Below, in pieces: positions 16,926 to 25,593 of a stretch of DNA of 64,000 nt. This DNA comes from Chloroflexota bacterium (GTDB lineage: Bacteria > Chloroflexota > Anaerolineae > 4572-78 > J111): NCBI GenBank assembly GCA_016860845.1, contig BOKF01000004.1, forward strand, positions 293,789 to 357,788, given 5' to 3'. A model generated the notes under the pieces. That model was not told where the DNA came from, did not search any database, and saw nothing but the letters and a program-made list of their open reading frames with translations. The position numbers and the translations under genes are program-made. Position 1 is the stretch's first letter. Every line of letters begins with the position of its first letter.

Positions 16926-18034
16926 AGCGTGGAACGTTGAGCGTTTAGAGGTGAAGGTTCCCTTCCACTTTTGCTCCGATTAAACGAGAAACGCAGCCCG
17001 ACGAGAATGCCCCCAAAGGCAATCAATACCAGGTAGAGGGTCGTTTTGATTTTGACCAGCAGAGGCGGATCAATAGGCTGGACAGCTATGACTTTGGTCA
17101 GGTCTACCTTCCCGGTGGCGCTGTTCGCTTGGAGTTGGACTTCATGTTTGGCCCCATCGAAGAATTGGAAGTCGAGTTGGGTCTGGCCGGAGGGCGCGTA
17201 CAGATTGGCGGCAAAGACCTGTTTTTTATCTTCGACGTGCCAAAATTTGACTGCAAAGGAGGTATTGGGAACCGGCGCACCGCGGCTGTAGGTAGCCGCA
17301 AAGTTGAGATGACTGAGCGTACCGACCTCACCCATGCCAGGGTTCATCGTATAGGTTAAGGTCAAGTCCTTGTTAGTGGCGCTCTCGGTGAAGGGTTCGG
17401 CGCTAATGGCATCGTGCTCACCATGTTGAGCCTGAACCGTTGAAGGCGGACTACTCAAGAGGCCAATCCCCAGCGCTATCAAAACTACGCTCATAGCAGC
17501 CATCCGCTGCGCCCTCGCTCCATTGCCGATAACGACACCGGCGACTATGCCCAAGGCCAGCAACCCCGCTACCAGAATAATCAGGTTGATAACCTCGTTG
17601 ACGTTCTCACTCAAGTCAAGGTTGAGTGTATTGTGAAAAGAAGGCGCGGCCGCATCTCGCCCAGCCTCCACCTGGAAATTGTACTTGCCGCGAATAGGAT
17701 AAATGTAGTCAAACTCAAAACGGCCAGTGGGCAACGTACCCTCGTAACGTAGTAAAGTCGTATTTTCGACCACTGGAAAGTCGGTGGAGAGAATAGGGTT
17801 ACTGGCGGGGGCATCGAGGCGCAGTTTGAGAAAAGCATTCGGCACAGCCTGCCCGGTAGCATCAACAATAGTCAGGCTAGTGTGGACCAAAGTTTTATCA
17901 GGTCCAATGGTTCCAGGTAGGCTGTCGGCGGGGGCTGCCTCCAAAATGACCGATAGGTTGCTCTGCGCTTGTGCCGAAGTCCCCCCAAACAAGACCATCA
18001 ACAAAACAAGGCTGGCTATTCTTTTAACTAGCAT
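16922..18034 (-). CDS. Membrane protein with two Ig-like (YtkA/FixH-like) domains
   Basis: The family is not recognised with certainty. The 370-residue protein has a signal peptide (1-23). A first beta-rich extracellular domain (about 24-140) begins [21 protein letters not shown]. Two adjacent membrane helices follow (about 147-168 and 176-195). A second beta-rich domain (about 200-320) contains [12 protein letters not shown] and [13 protein letters not shown], and a final membrane helix lies at about 330-352. The His/Met-rich start of the second domain may bind a metal. It begins 10 bases after the CbtB-like gene and overlaps the ATPase gene, so the three are one operon. A role in cobalt or other metal uptake with CbtB is an inference from context. 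Confidence 0.65.
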   Translation of the reverse strand: MLVKRIASLVLLMVLFGGTSAQAQSNLSVILEAAPADSLPGTIGPDKTLVHTSLTIVDATGQAVPNAFLKLRLDAPASNPILSTDFPVVENTTLLRYEGTLPTGRFEFDYIYPIRGKYNFQVEAGRDAAAPSFHNTLNLDLSENVNEVINLIILVAGLLALGIVAGVVIGNGARAQRMAAMSVVLIALGIGLLSSPPSTVQAQHGEHDAISAEPFTESATNKDLTLTYTMNPGMGEVGTLSHLNFAATYSRGAPVPNTSFAVKFWHVEDKKQVFAANLYAPSGQTQLDFQFFDGAKHEVQLQANSATGKVDLTKVIAVQPIDPPLLVKIKTTLYLVLIAFGGILVGLRFSFNRSKSGREPSPLNAQRSTL

Positions 18035-18044
18035 GATCGTCTCC

Positions 18045-18233
18045 TCAGTGGCAGGGAATTACATACAGGCTATGCCGCAGCTCGTGAAACGAGTCGTGTA
18101 GTGGGGGATAGCTGGTAAAAAGCATAGCCCAAACCACCACCGCTACCACTGCCAGAACGACAGTTATCTGGACAAAGGTATTTAAGGTGATGCCAAAAGT
18201 TTGCGTGCTGTACTCATTTAAGGTTTTATACAT
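18045..18233 (-). CDS. cbtB: CbtB-like small metal-transport protein
   Basis: The 62-residue protein has one membrane helix (about 22-42) and a C-terminus HDSFHELRHSLYVIPCH. This fits CbtB, the small partner of the CbtA cobalt transporter, whose end is a His/Cys metal site. It is the first gene after a cobalamin riboswitch and terminator, the usual control of cobalt-uptake genes. No cbtA gene is present here; instead the next two genes encode a membrane protein with Ig-like domains and an AAA+ ATPase. The start has TAGGAG upstream. The identification rests on the C-terminal motif and the riboswitch. Confidence 0.8.
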   Translation of the reverse strand: MYKTLNEYSTQTFGITLNTFVQITVVLAVVAVVVWAMLFTSYPPLHDSFHELRHSLYVIPCH

Positions 18234-18255
18234 GCTTCAACTCCTATCCAATGGT

Positions 18256-18296
18256 TTAAAAAGCAAAACCCGACCTGGTATAATATAAGGTCGGGT
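18256..18296 (-). terminator. Terminator of the cobalamin riboswitch leader
   Basis: On the minus strand ACCCGACCT pairs with AGGTCGGGT (arms at 18288-18296 and 18268-18276), followed by TTTTGCTTTTT. It lies between the aptamer and the cbtB-like start. It is the probable expression platform: bound cobalamin would stop transcription here. Confidence 0.8.
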
Positions 18297-18420
18297 CAAC
18301 TAAAAATGTGTGATAGCTAGATGAGCGGATGACGGGTAATGATGAGGCATACTCTTACTCCCTTCCACGAGGTTGTATAGAGCCAACAGAGGCGGGCGAC
18401 CTGGCTTAGTCAGATGGAGA

Positions 18421-18487
18421 GTAGCTAGTAGTCAGCAGTCAGTAGTCAGAAAGTTCGTTATCTGACTACCGGCTACTGATTACTAAT
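18421..18487. repeat. Palindromic repeat inside the riboswitch leader
   Basis: Short tandem units of the type AGTAGTCAGCAGTCAGTAGTCAG face their complement (CTGACTACCGGCTACTGATTA), giving a long imperfect hairpin. The unit type differs from the repeats of the defence locus. It lies between aptamer and terminator. Confidence 0.6.
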
Positions 18488-18489
18488 TA

Positions 18490-18645
18490 TCTAACCTTTA
18501 CAGTTACGGGATAGCGCCGGACTTACACCGGCTTCGCCGTTACCGCCCGTGCCATCCGGGGCAACGGGCGCCTCTATTGAATCTCTTCGATTCATAGCCG
18601 CATTATATTACGTTAGTAGTGAAAAGCAAATCACCTTTAAGTGAG
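18490..18645 (-). ncRNA. Cobalamin riboswitch
   Basis: The minus strand contains a typical B12 box at 18500-18532, reading GCCGGTGTAAGTCCGG and then CGCTATCCCGTAACTGT. Just upstream are the GC-rich stem CGCCCGT/ACGGGCG and the GAA before GCCGG that are usual in cobalamin riboswitches. It lies in the leader of the cbtB-like operon, followed by a terminator at 18256-18296. The outer limits are estimated, since no folding was computed. The DUF411 gene ends 43 bases before this element on the same strand. Confidence 0.85.
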
Positions 18646-18687
18646 AAATAAGGTCCGGTCAAAAATCAAGTCGCGGGTTTCCGGCTG

Positions 18688-19173
18688 CTACTTGGGGTAA
18701 CTGGCAAAAACTTCCGTTTTGCCCGATTTATCAAACGCAATCACTTCAAAAGGTTCGGGGACAGCTCCTGCCACCTCCATTCCCGGCGAGCCGGCAGGCA
18801 TACCCGCGACAGCCAACCCAACAATGTCAGGCCGTTCGGCTAACAGCCGCCGAATTTCAGCCACCGGCACATGTCCTTCCACTACATAGCCATCAACGAT
18901 GGTCGTATGGCAAGACTGGAGTTCAACCGGGATCTGATAACGCGCTTTTACCGCCGACAGGTCGTTGGTGTCTTCCGCCTTGACAGTAAAGCCGTTTTCC
19001 TGGATATACTCACTCCAGTCGCCACAGCAGCCTCAGGTGGGAGACTTGTAAACAGTGATCTCCGGCGATACGCTTTCTGGTTGGGCCACAGTTGAGGTAG
19101 AAGCAGTCGAGCTACATGCCACCAGCAGCAGTGCCATCAACAGCCCTATCGTTAAAAAAAGTGATCTCCCCAT
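18688..19173 (-). CDS. Candidate selenoprotein: DUF411 metal-binding lipoprotein (UGCC)
   Basis: Reading from the ATG at 19173 through an in-frame TGA (19035-19033) gives a complete 161-residue DUF411 protein. It has a lipobox LVAC (Cys20) and a domain beginning ITVYKSPT, then Sec47-Gly-Cys-Cys-Gly-Asp-Trp. In ordinary DUF411 proteins this motif is CGCC, so the TGA replaces the first Cys exactly. The rest is typical: an NDLSAVKARYQIP region, SCHT, VVEGHVPVAEIRRLL, and a GMPAGSPGMEV loop. DUF411 proteins accompany copper-resistance genes and are thought to bind copper outside the membrane. Without read-through, only a 64-residue C-terminal fragment would be called. A SECIS-like hairpin follows the TGA. 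Confidence 0.82.
19000..19018 (-). promoter_or_regulatory. SECIS-like hairpin after the DUF411 TGA
   Basis: On the minus strand CTGGA (19018-19014) pairs with TCCAG (19004-19000) around a 9-base loop that begins with G. The loop starts 20 bases after the TGA, inside the range seen for bacterial SECIS elements. The stem is short (5 bp), so a computed fold is needed. Confidence 0.5.
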
Positions 19174-19241
19174 AAATAATACTCTCCTTTCTCTTTTCGG
19201 GAATTATACCCCAGAGAGATGCTTCTGCAATCAGATTTAGG

Positions 19242-20444
19242 TCATTCACTTGTCTTCACATGCTGATCGAAGAAAGCAACCGAGCGGTCCAGGGCCACAC
19301 TGAGATTTTGGCTGAGGTTATGATCGTCGCCTTCATAGATATAAAACTCCACGCTCCGGCCTGCTGCCGCCAGTTGATCGGCTAACGTCTCGGAAAAGGC
19401 AAGCGGCACATGCGTATCAGCCGTGCCATGGTGGAGTTGGACCGGACTGATCGTGGCAACATACGCATTGGGTGAGAGCGCATCCCAGAAAGCGGTATCA
19501 TCCGCTGTCGCCCCATATTCGTTAAGTAGCCCATTATGCCAGGCCTGGGCAGCCGGATGGGTGGACGGGGTCCAATGGTTGATGATGTCAGCGTATGGCC
19601 CGACCACACCGGCCCAGATCACCCCGGCTTTAATGTCAGGTACGGTGACCATTGCCCGCAAGGTCAGCCCACCCCCCAAAGAGTGGCCCCACATCCCCAG
19701 CCGCTGCGGGTCTACCAGCGAGTATTGTTTGAGGGAACCCAGGGCATTTAGAACATCAATCACATATTCGGTGGCCCCATACCCGGCTGCGGGCGCTCCT
19801 TCCGAGTCGCCATGGCCGCGATAATCGGGCATCAGCACCACATAACCGGACCGGGCAAAAGCATCTACGTAGGCTGCATAGCGTTCGCCGGTCCGATATT
19901 GGGCCGGGGGGATGTAGCCGTGATTGAAGATCAGGCCCGGCCAGCCGCTCTCCGGGGGAGGCTCAGTGGGGACGGTGAGCAAGGCGTATATCTTGAGCCC
20001 CTCCGATTGGTAGGAGGCCAGATAGCGGTTGTACGTCGCGCCAGGAGTGAGGGTGGCTTCAATGACCAGGTCGCTGCCGGGGTATTCCTGCTGGCGCATC
20101 ACCTCGATAGAGTGGGGATGGAGAGGGGTTGGGGTAACGGTGCTGGTTGGGGTGGATGTAGCCGTAGCGGTGGGAGTCGCGGTAAGAGGTTGGAGGGTAG
20201 CTGAAGGAGTAGCTGTGGAAGCAACCAGGGCAGTGGGAGTTGTAGTAAGAGGTTGGGGGGTAGCTGAGAGAGTTGCTGTGAGTAAGGGGGTAAAGATAGC
20301 AAGGATAGGGGTCATCGTTGGGGTTTGAGGCCGTTGGGCCGCTTCAGTGGGAGGCGAGGGTAGCCCCTGGCAGGCCGGAGTAATAATCACCAGCAGTAAG
20401 ATAAGAATAGTTTGCTGAATTTTGGGCATATTGATCAACACCAT
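19242..20444 (-). CDS. Alpha/beta-hydrolase lipoprotein (prolyl oligopeptidase/dienelactone-hydrolase type)
   Basis: The 400-residue protein has a lipoprotein signal (lipobox ITPAC near residue 25) and a Thr/Pro/Ala-rich linker to about residue 110. The alpha/beta hydrolase domain begins near residue 125. The nucleophile elbow is GHSLGGG near residue 255, the catalytic Asp is probably in GTADTHVP near 340, and the His is in EGDDHNLS near 375. The oxyanion region FNHGYIPP is also visible. The substrate, ester or peptide, cannot be told. The Met at 20429 is an alternative start. It lies back to back with the LuxR-type regulator gene. Confidence 0.82.
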   Translation of the reverse strand: MVLINMPKIQQTILILLLVIITPACQGLPSPPTEAAQRPQTPTMTPILAIFTPLLTATLSATPQPLTTTPTALVASTATPSATLQPLTATPTATATSTPTSTVTPTPLHPHSIEVMRQQEYPGSDLVIEATLTPGATYNRYLASYQSEGLKIYALLTVPTEPPPESGWPGLIFNHGYIPPAQYRTGERYAAYVDAFARSGYVVLMPDYRGHGDSEGAPAAGYGATEYVIDVLNALGSLKQYSLVDPQRLGMWGHSLGGGLTLRAMVTVPDIKAGVIWAGVVGPYADIINHWTPSTHPAAQAWHNGLLNEYGATADDTAFWDALSPNAYVATISPVQLHHGTADTHVPLAFSETLADQLAAAGRSVEFYIYEGDDHNLSQNLSVALDRSVAFFDQHVKTSE

Positions 20445-20654
20445 TCGTACTTTTGGCTAACGGTTACTCGCTCCTTTTTAAGAGGGAGCCGCTATTTTAC
20501 TCGACTCCTCCTCATCTGGCTATTCAATCCGTAATGAGGAGGCCCTCATTTCGTATTTTTCTGAACCAACAGCAACCACTATAATAATTAGTCTCTTCGA
20601 CAGAAGAATATCATTAAGGGTTTCAAATTTCTGGAATCTGGAGGAAGGCTGACG

Positions 20655-22991
20655 ATGTTCCACAGTGATATGCTAATGTTACCACTCCACAACCTGCCGT
20701 TACTGCCAACGCCTCTCATTGGGCGAGCCGAGGAGCTGGCAATTGCCCGGCAGCAACTCCTCTCCGGCGCGGTACGCCTGCTGACTCTGACCGGTCCCGG
20801 CGGCGTTGGCAAGACCCGCCTGGCTCTGGCTGTGGCCGCTGACCTGCGCGAAGCCTTTGCCCACGGGGTCTGGTTCGTTGACTTGGCCCCGGTTAGTGAC
20901 CCCGATTTGGTACTGGCAGCCATCGCCCAGGCGCTTGGTGTCCATGAAGCCGGCAGCCGGCCCTTCATTGAGACCCTCAAAAGCTACCTGCATAAGCGAC
21001 AGCTGCTCCTCATCCTCGATAATTTTGAACAGGTTCTTCCGGCGGCCTCAAGCCTGGCCGAACTGCTAACGAGTTGCCCGGATTTAATCCTCCTGGTTAC
21101 AAGCCGCGAACGGCTGCGGCTGCGTTGGGAGTGGACGATGATCGTCCCCCCGCTGGCCTTGCCCGACCTGGGCCGTTCTCTCGACCCGGATACCCTGGCC
21201 CAAATACCGGCCATTGCCCTGTTTTTGCAGCGGGCGCAGGCTAGCCGGGCAGACTTCCGACTGACACGAGATAATGTTCCGGCTGTGGCTGCCATTTGCA
21301 CCCACCTGGATGGGCTGCCCCTGGCTATCGAACTGGCTGCCGCCCGGGTCAATGTTCTGGCGCCATCTGAGATTTTAGCCCGGCTGGAACGCGGGCTGAC
21401 TCTGCTGCGCCAAAAAGCGCCCGATTTGCCAGGCCGGCATCAAACCTTGCAGGCAGCCATTAGTTGGAGTTATGACCTATTACCAGCGGATGAGCAGACT
21501 TTGTTTCGAGAACTGAGTGTCTTTGTGGGCGGCTGGACTTTACCGGCAGCCGAGGCGGTTGTCGGGAATTTTGAAGGCGATATACTGGACGGACTGAGTG
21601 CTCTGGCCGAGAAAAGTCTGATCCAGGTGGGATCTCATTCTGATCAGGGACCGAGATTCACGGTGCTGGAAACCATCCGGGAGTATGCTTTGGCCCAATT
21701 GGCTGCCGGCGATGAATGGGAAGTCACCCGGCAGCGGCACGCCGCCTATTACCTCGAATTAGCCGAGCAAACTGTTACCGAGGCGATGGGCGCGCGCCAG
21801 CAGGAATGGTTCGATACCCTGGACCGAGAACACGACAACTTACGGGCAGTGCTGCGCTGGGCGAGCGAGGGCGGAGATGCGCGGCTGGGGCTACGGATTA
21901 CCTCTTCCTTATGGGGGTTCTGGTGGCTGCGCGGTCACGTCAGCGAGGGCCGCCGCTGGCTGGAAATCACCCTAGCTCAGAATCAGGCTGCCCCTGATGA
22001 CTTGCGGCTGTTTGACCTGGAAGGATTAGGGACGCTGACAGGCTGGCAGGGCGAGTATGAGCAGGGCACAACTCTTCTAGATGAAGCACTGCGTCTAGCT
22101 CATTCAAATGGCGATCAGAACAGTATTGCCCGGGTATTGGGCCGGCTGGGCTGGATTGCATGGGTCAACGGGCGGTCTGAACGGGCGGCCGAGCTGGTGG
22201 AAGCACTCAAAAAATGCCGGGGGACAGCGGATGCCTGGACCCTGGCCTATGCTTTTCTAAGCGTGGGCAGCCTCCTCTATGAGGTTGGGCAGGCCGAAGC
22301 GGCTCAGGCGACATTGGACGAAGCAGTAGGTTTCTTTCAAAATGTGACTGAGCGGCACGGCCTGGCCTTTGCCCTGACCAAGTTAGCCCTGTTGCGGAAA
22401 AATCAAGGCGGCCCAGAACTCGCCAGGAAGCTGGCTCAACAAGGGCTGGAGTTTGCTCGCTCGTTACAAGATGCCCACATCATTGCCTACTGCGCCGACG
22501 ATGTCGCCCTGCTGCTTGGGGAGCAGGAACAGCCGGAACGGTTGGCCCGGCTGCTGGGTGGGGTAGATAGCCTCCGCGAGATTCTGAGTTTACTGCGGGC
22601 GCCACAGGAACGAGTTGCCCATCAAGAACTGGTCGCAGCCTTGCGGAGCCGGCTGGGTGAAACGCGGTTCGCCGCCGCCTGGGCAGAAGGGCGTGACCTG
22701 CCGGCGGATCGAGTGGCCGAGGAAGGATTGGCCCTCCTGGCGCAAGAAGTTCCGCTCCCCACAGAGCCAACCCGTACCCCCAACGTATCTGCGTCCCCCA
22801 ATCCCCTAAGCGAGCGAGAGCGCGAGGTACTGCGGCTGGTGGCCGAAGGTCTATCCAACCAACAGATTGGCGATAGACTATTCATCACCGAGCGCACTGC
22901 TCGTTTCCACGTTACCTCAATCTTCAACAAGCTTGGGGCAGACAACCGCGCTCAGGCGGTCGCTCTGGCCACTCAGCGCGGATTCCTATAA
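20655..22991 (+). CDS. LuxR-type regulator with NB-ARC ATPase domain
   Basis: The 778-residue protein is a large STAND-type transcription regulator. An NB-ARC ATPase domain starts near residue 20, with Walker [12 protein letters not shown] (about 48-58) and Walker [10 protein letters not shown] (near 118). The motifs LLVTSRERL and [12 protein letters not shown] follow. TPR-like helical repeats occupy about 380-690. The C-terminus is a LuxR/GerE helix-turn-helix ([20 protein letters not shown], about 715-778). It probably oligomerises on ligand binding and activates transcription. GGAGGAAGG precedes the ATG. Nothing in the sequence shows its targets; it sits within the copper/redox island. Confidence 0.88.
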   Translation: MFHSDMLMLPLHNLPLLPTPLIGRAEELAIARQQLLSGAVRLLTLTGPGGVGKTRLALAVAADLREAFAHGVWFVDLAPVSDPDLVLAAIAQALGVHEAGSRPFIETLKSYLHKRQLLLILDNFEQVLPAASSLAELLTSCPDLILLVTSRERLRLRWEWTMIVPPLALPDLGRSLDPDTLAQIPAIALFLQRAQASRADFRLTRDNVPAVAAICTHLDGLPLAIELAAARVNVLAPSEILARLERGLTLLRQKAPDLPGRHQTLQAAISWSYDLLPADEQTLFRELSVFVGGWTLPAAEAVVGNFEGDILDGLSALAEKSLIQVGSHSDQGPRFTVLETIREYALAQLAAGDEWEVTRQRHAAYYLELAEQTVTEAMGARQQEWFDTLDREHDNLRAVLRWASEGGDARLGLRITSSLWGFWWLRGHVSEGRRWLEITLAQNQAAPDDLRLFDLEGLGTLTGWQGEYEQGTTLLDEALRLAHSNGDQNSIARVLGRLGWIAWVNGRSERAAELVEALKKCRGTADAWTLAYAFLSVGSLLYEVGQAEAAQATLDEAVGFFQNVTERHGLAFALTKLALLRKNQGGPELARKLAQQGLEFARSLQDAHIIAYCADDVALLLGEQEQPERLARLLGGVDSLREILSLLRAPQERVAHQELVAALRSRLGETRFAAAWAEGRDLPADRVAEEGLALLAQEVPLPTEPTRTPNVSASPNPLSEREREVLRLVAEGLSNQQIGDRLFITERTARFHVTSIFNKLGADNRAQAVALATQRGFL

Positions 22992-23414
22992 GTTACTGAA
23001 ACCCCTCTACTCCCCTATAAAATTATTCCTGGTATTCGCGTGCCTTGTTATTTCCAAACAAAGCACGTTCTTTTTATTTCCAGAAGTGAAACCAGGTGTT
23101 TTGGATGAAGGGCAGCCCTTGCCAGTCAAGGGATATTAGTCGTTGATTGTCTCACTTTTTGTAACGGTCAAACTGTTAGCGCGTAGGTCGGATTCAATCT
23201 TCTCCCGCAATCAATTTGCTTGTCGCACTTTTTGTAACGCCCATTGTCTTACTCAGCGTTACCAAATTCAGGTCAAGGTATGGTTTTATGGGATCAAAGT
23301 TGAAAACGGGGGAGGTAAATCTCATAAAACGCAATGACGTTTCTTTCGATAGTTTGCGGACGATGGAGTAAAGGTTCCCTGGTTATATTCTCATCTATTT
23401 ATTAGGAGGTAGAC
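22992..23414. other. Intergenic region with 14-bp direct repeat
   Basis: No gene is supported in these 420 bases. CACTTTTTGTAACG occurs twice, at 23153-23166 and 23226-23239, in the same orientation and 73 bases apart. These could be operator sites or remnants of mobile-element ends. A candidate promoter, with TATATT near 23380-23390, precedes the next gene. Confidence 0.4.
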
Positions 23415-24167
23415 ATGAAAAGAATTGACGAGTCCATGATGGATGCACGTATGGGGACGGAGGCGATCATGACTCGCATCGGAGCAGTGTTGCTGCCCCT
23501 TGGGGTCATTCTGTTCGTGGTTGCAACAGCCATATTTCATCCTCACCGGGAAGATCCGATGGATAATCCGGCTGTCTTTATGGAGTACGCCCAAAACAAC
23601 AGCTGGGTTGCAATCCACTTCGCTCAGTGGGTCGCTGCTTTACTGTTAATTGGTGGTTTGGTCTCTCTTTACTACTCCCTTACGACAAAGCCAGGAGTGG
23701 CTACAGACGTGTCCCGCTTTGGTCTCGCGGCGGCGGTGGTGACAGCGACTGCCTTCACGATGCTCCAAGCCGTTGACGGCGTGGCGCTCAAGTGGGCGGT
23801 GGATACCTGGGCAGATGCTCCCGCCGAGCAACAGGTCGCCACCTTCGCAGCTGCCCAAGCCGTGAGATGGACCGAGTATGCGCTGCAGAGCTACTCGAAC
23901 ATCCTGCTGGGACTCACCCTGATGCTTTATGCGCTGGCGATGGCGTTGGGCGCCAGCTACCCCGGCTGGCTCGGATGGTTAGCGGCGGGTTCGGGAGTCG
24001 CCTGGATCGTCCACGGTGTGATGGTACCCTATGTGGGCTTCTTCGACTCGATCCCCCGGCTGGTGGCCATTGTTCTCCTGGCGGTCTGGGCGTTCATCAT
24101 AGCCGTTTTGATGTGGCGCAACAGTAGTCGTGGATACACCGTTCGCCTGGAAGCAGCTCCCCAGTAA
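23415..24167 (+). CDS. Six-helix membrane protein, DUF4386-like
   Basis: The 250-residue protein has about six membrane segments, with conserved charged or aromatic residues between them (FHPHREDPMDNP near residue 38, VDGVALKWAVD near 122). The pattern resembles DUF4386 proteins, which have no known function. AGGAGG lies 6 bases before the ATG. The upstream sequence GGACGATGG...TATATTC partly resembles the promoter modules of the copB-like and peroxiredoxin genes, so it may belong to the same regulon (weak evidence). Confidence 0.6.
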   Translation: MKRIDESMMDARMGTEAIMTRIGAVLLPLGVILFVVATAIFHPHREDPMDNPAVFMEYAQNNSWVAIHFAQWVAALLLIGGLVSLYYSLTTKPGVATDVSRFGLAAAVVTATAFTMLQAVDGVALKWAVDTWADAPAEQQVATFAAAQAVRWTEYALQSYSNILLGLTLMLYALAMALGASYPGWLGWLAAGSGVAWIVHGVMVPYVGFFDSIPRLVAIVLLAVWAFIIAVLMWRNSSRGYTVRLEAAPQ

Positions 24168-24378
24168 CGCTGCCAGCCGGCCCACCCGAACAGTTTCTCC
24201 ATCTCTGGGGCCGGGGCGGGACAAGCTCGGTTTGGCAGTCGCTCCACACACAGATATTTTGGACACATTGTTTGTTAGGTACCCTTTTAATCTTCAGTGT
24301 TGCGGGTATTCTGGCCTGGTTATTTTTCAACCAATAAATTGCCAGGTTCATAAAATAAGTTTTATTAAGGAGAAAGAA

Positions 24379-25419
24379 ATGTCCGGTCAAAAAGTTCGTG
24401 TCGCTATCAACGGCTACGGGGTTATTGGCAAGCGCATTGCCGACGCAGTGGCGGCCCAAGATGATATGGAACTGATCGGTGTAGCCGATGTGGTCAGTGA
24501 TTGGCGCATCAAGGTGGCTGTGGAGAAAGGTTATTCCGTTTTCGCTGCCGCTCCGGAGGCAGCAGACTCAATGAAAGCCGTCGGTATCCCTCTAGCTGGC
24601 GGTCTCACTGATCTACTTGGCCAGATTGATGTGATGGCCGATGCTACGCCAAAAAAGGTCGCTCCGGCTAACCTGGAGAAGTACCGCGCCGCTGGCGTTA
24701 AATCTGTCTTTCAAGGCGGCGAAAAGCACAGCTTGACCGGCCACTCCTTCGTGGCCCAGGCTAACTATGATACCGCAGTGGGGCGCGATACGACCCGGGT
24801 TGTCTCTTGCAACACGACCAGCATCGTCCGCACCCTCGGCGCGCTCAAGCAGGCTGGATTGCTCAAAAAAGCCCGCGGGGTGCTGGTGCGCCGGGCCACC
24901 GATCCCTGGGAATCCGATCATGCCGGCGTAATGAACACCGTCGTCCCGGAAAAAGTCATCCCCTCCCATCAAGGCCCCGATGCTCAGACGGTCATCCCCG
25001 ATTTAGATGTTGTCACCATCGCCGTTGTAGCCGCGCACACGACCAGCCACTTGCACGCCTGGAGCGTGGAGTTGACCCGGCCTGCCAGTAAAGATGAAGT
25101 ATTGGCGGCTTTCCGTGAAGTTCCGCGTATTGCCTTTCTAAGCCTGGCTGATGGCATGGTTGCGCTCAACAGTACACTGGAGTTGATGGTCGATCTGGGC
25201 CGGCCGCGCGGCGACATGTGGGAAGTAGGCCTGTGGGCCGACGGCTTAACTGTAAGCGGAACTGAACTTTTCTATAACTACCAGGTCTATAACCAGGCCA
25301 TTGTCGTCCCGGAGACGATTGATGCCATTCGCGCCCTGACTGGGATTGAAAGAAATGGGGCAGCATCCATCGCCAAGACTGACCGGGCGTTGGGTCTGGT
25401 CCGCGAGTTCGTGATTTGA
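24379..25419 (+). CDS. gap: Type II glyceraldehyde-3-phosphate dehydrogenase
   Basis: The 346-residue protein is a type II (archaeal-type) GAPDH, which oxidises glyceraldehyde 3-phosphate with NAD(P) and phosphate. The N-terminal Rossmann motif is VAINGYGVIGKRIADAV. The catalytic Cys is in SCNTTSI near residue 140, and a typical DLDVVTIAVVAAHTTSHLH region follows. The ATG at 24379 is chosen because AAGGAG lies just upstream and the frame before it has no coding character. A glycolytic enzyme is unexpected in a copper island. Ordinary GAPDH is a known copper target, so a copper-tolerant spare enzyme is possible (inference). A remnant resembling its C-terminus lies at 29929. Confidence 0.88.
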   Translation: MSGQKVRVAINGYGVIGKRIADAVAAQDDMELIGVADVVSDWRIKVAVEKGYSVFAAAPEAADSMKAVGIPLAGGLTDLLGQIDVMADATPKKVAPANLEKYRAAGVKSVFQGGEKHSLTGHSFVAQANYDTAVGRDTTRVVSCNTTSIVRTLGALKQAGLLKKARGVLVRRATDPWESDHAGVMNTVVPEKVIPSHQGPDAQTVIPDLDVVTIAVVAAHTTSHLHAWSVELTRPASKDEVLAAFREVPRIAFLSLADGMVALNSTLELMVDLGRPRGDMWEVGLWADGLTVSGTELFYNYQVYNQAIVVPETIDAIRALTGIERNGAASIAKTDRALGLVREFVI

Positions 25420-25462
25420 TCGTAGCAGCAGTGGCAATGAAGTAGTGGTTGTTTTCCATGTG

Positions 25463-25560
25463 TACCACCTGTCGAAAACGACAGGACGTAGCAATCCTGG
25501 TAACCCTGTCGCATTGGACGGGGACAGAGTGACATTAATCCGATATATTCAGACCAAGTT
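25463..25560 (+). promoter_or_regulatory. Promoter/operator module upstream of the copB-like gene
   Basis: CCTGTCG-AAAA-CGACAGG is followed by CTGTCGCATTGGACGGGG and, 28 bases after the start of GGACG, by TATATTC. The same three parts recur before the peroxiredoxin gene (27850-27955) with the same GGACG-to-TATATT spacing. A shared regulator binding TGTCG/CGACA repeats is likely. Confidence 0.5.
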
Positions 25561-25593
25561 ATAAAATTTCTTATCCTGGTTAAGGGGGACACA

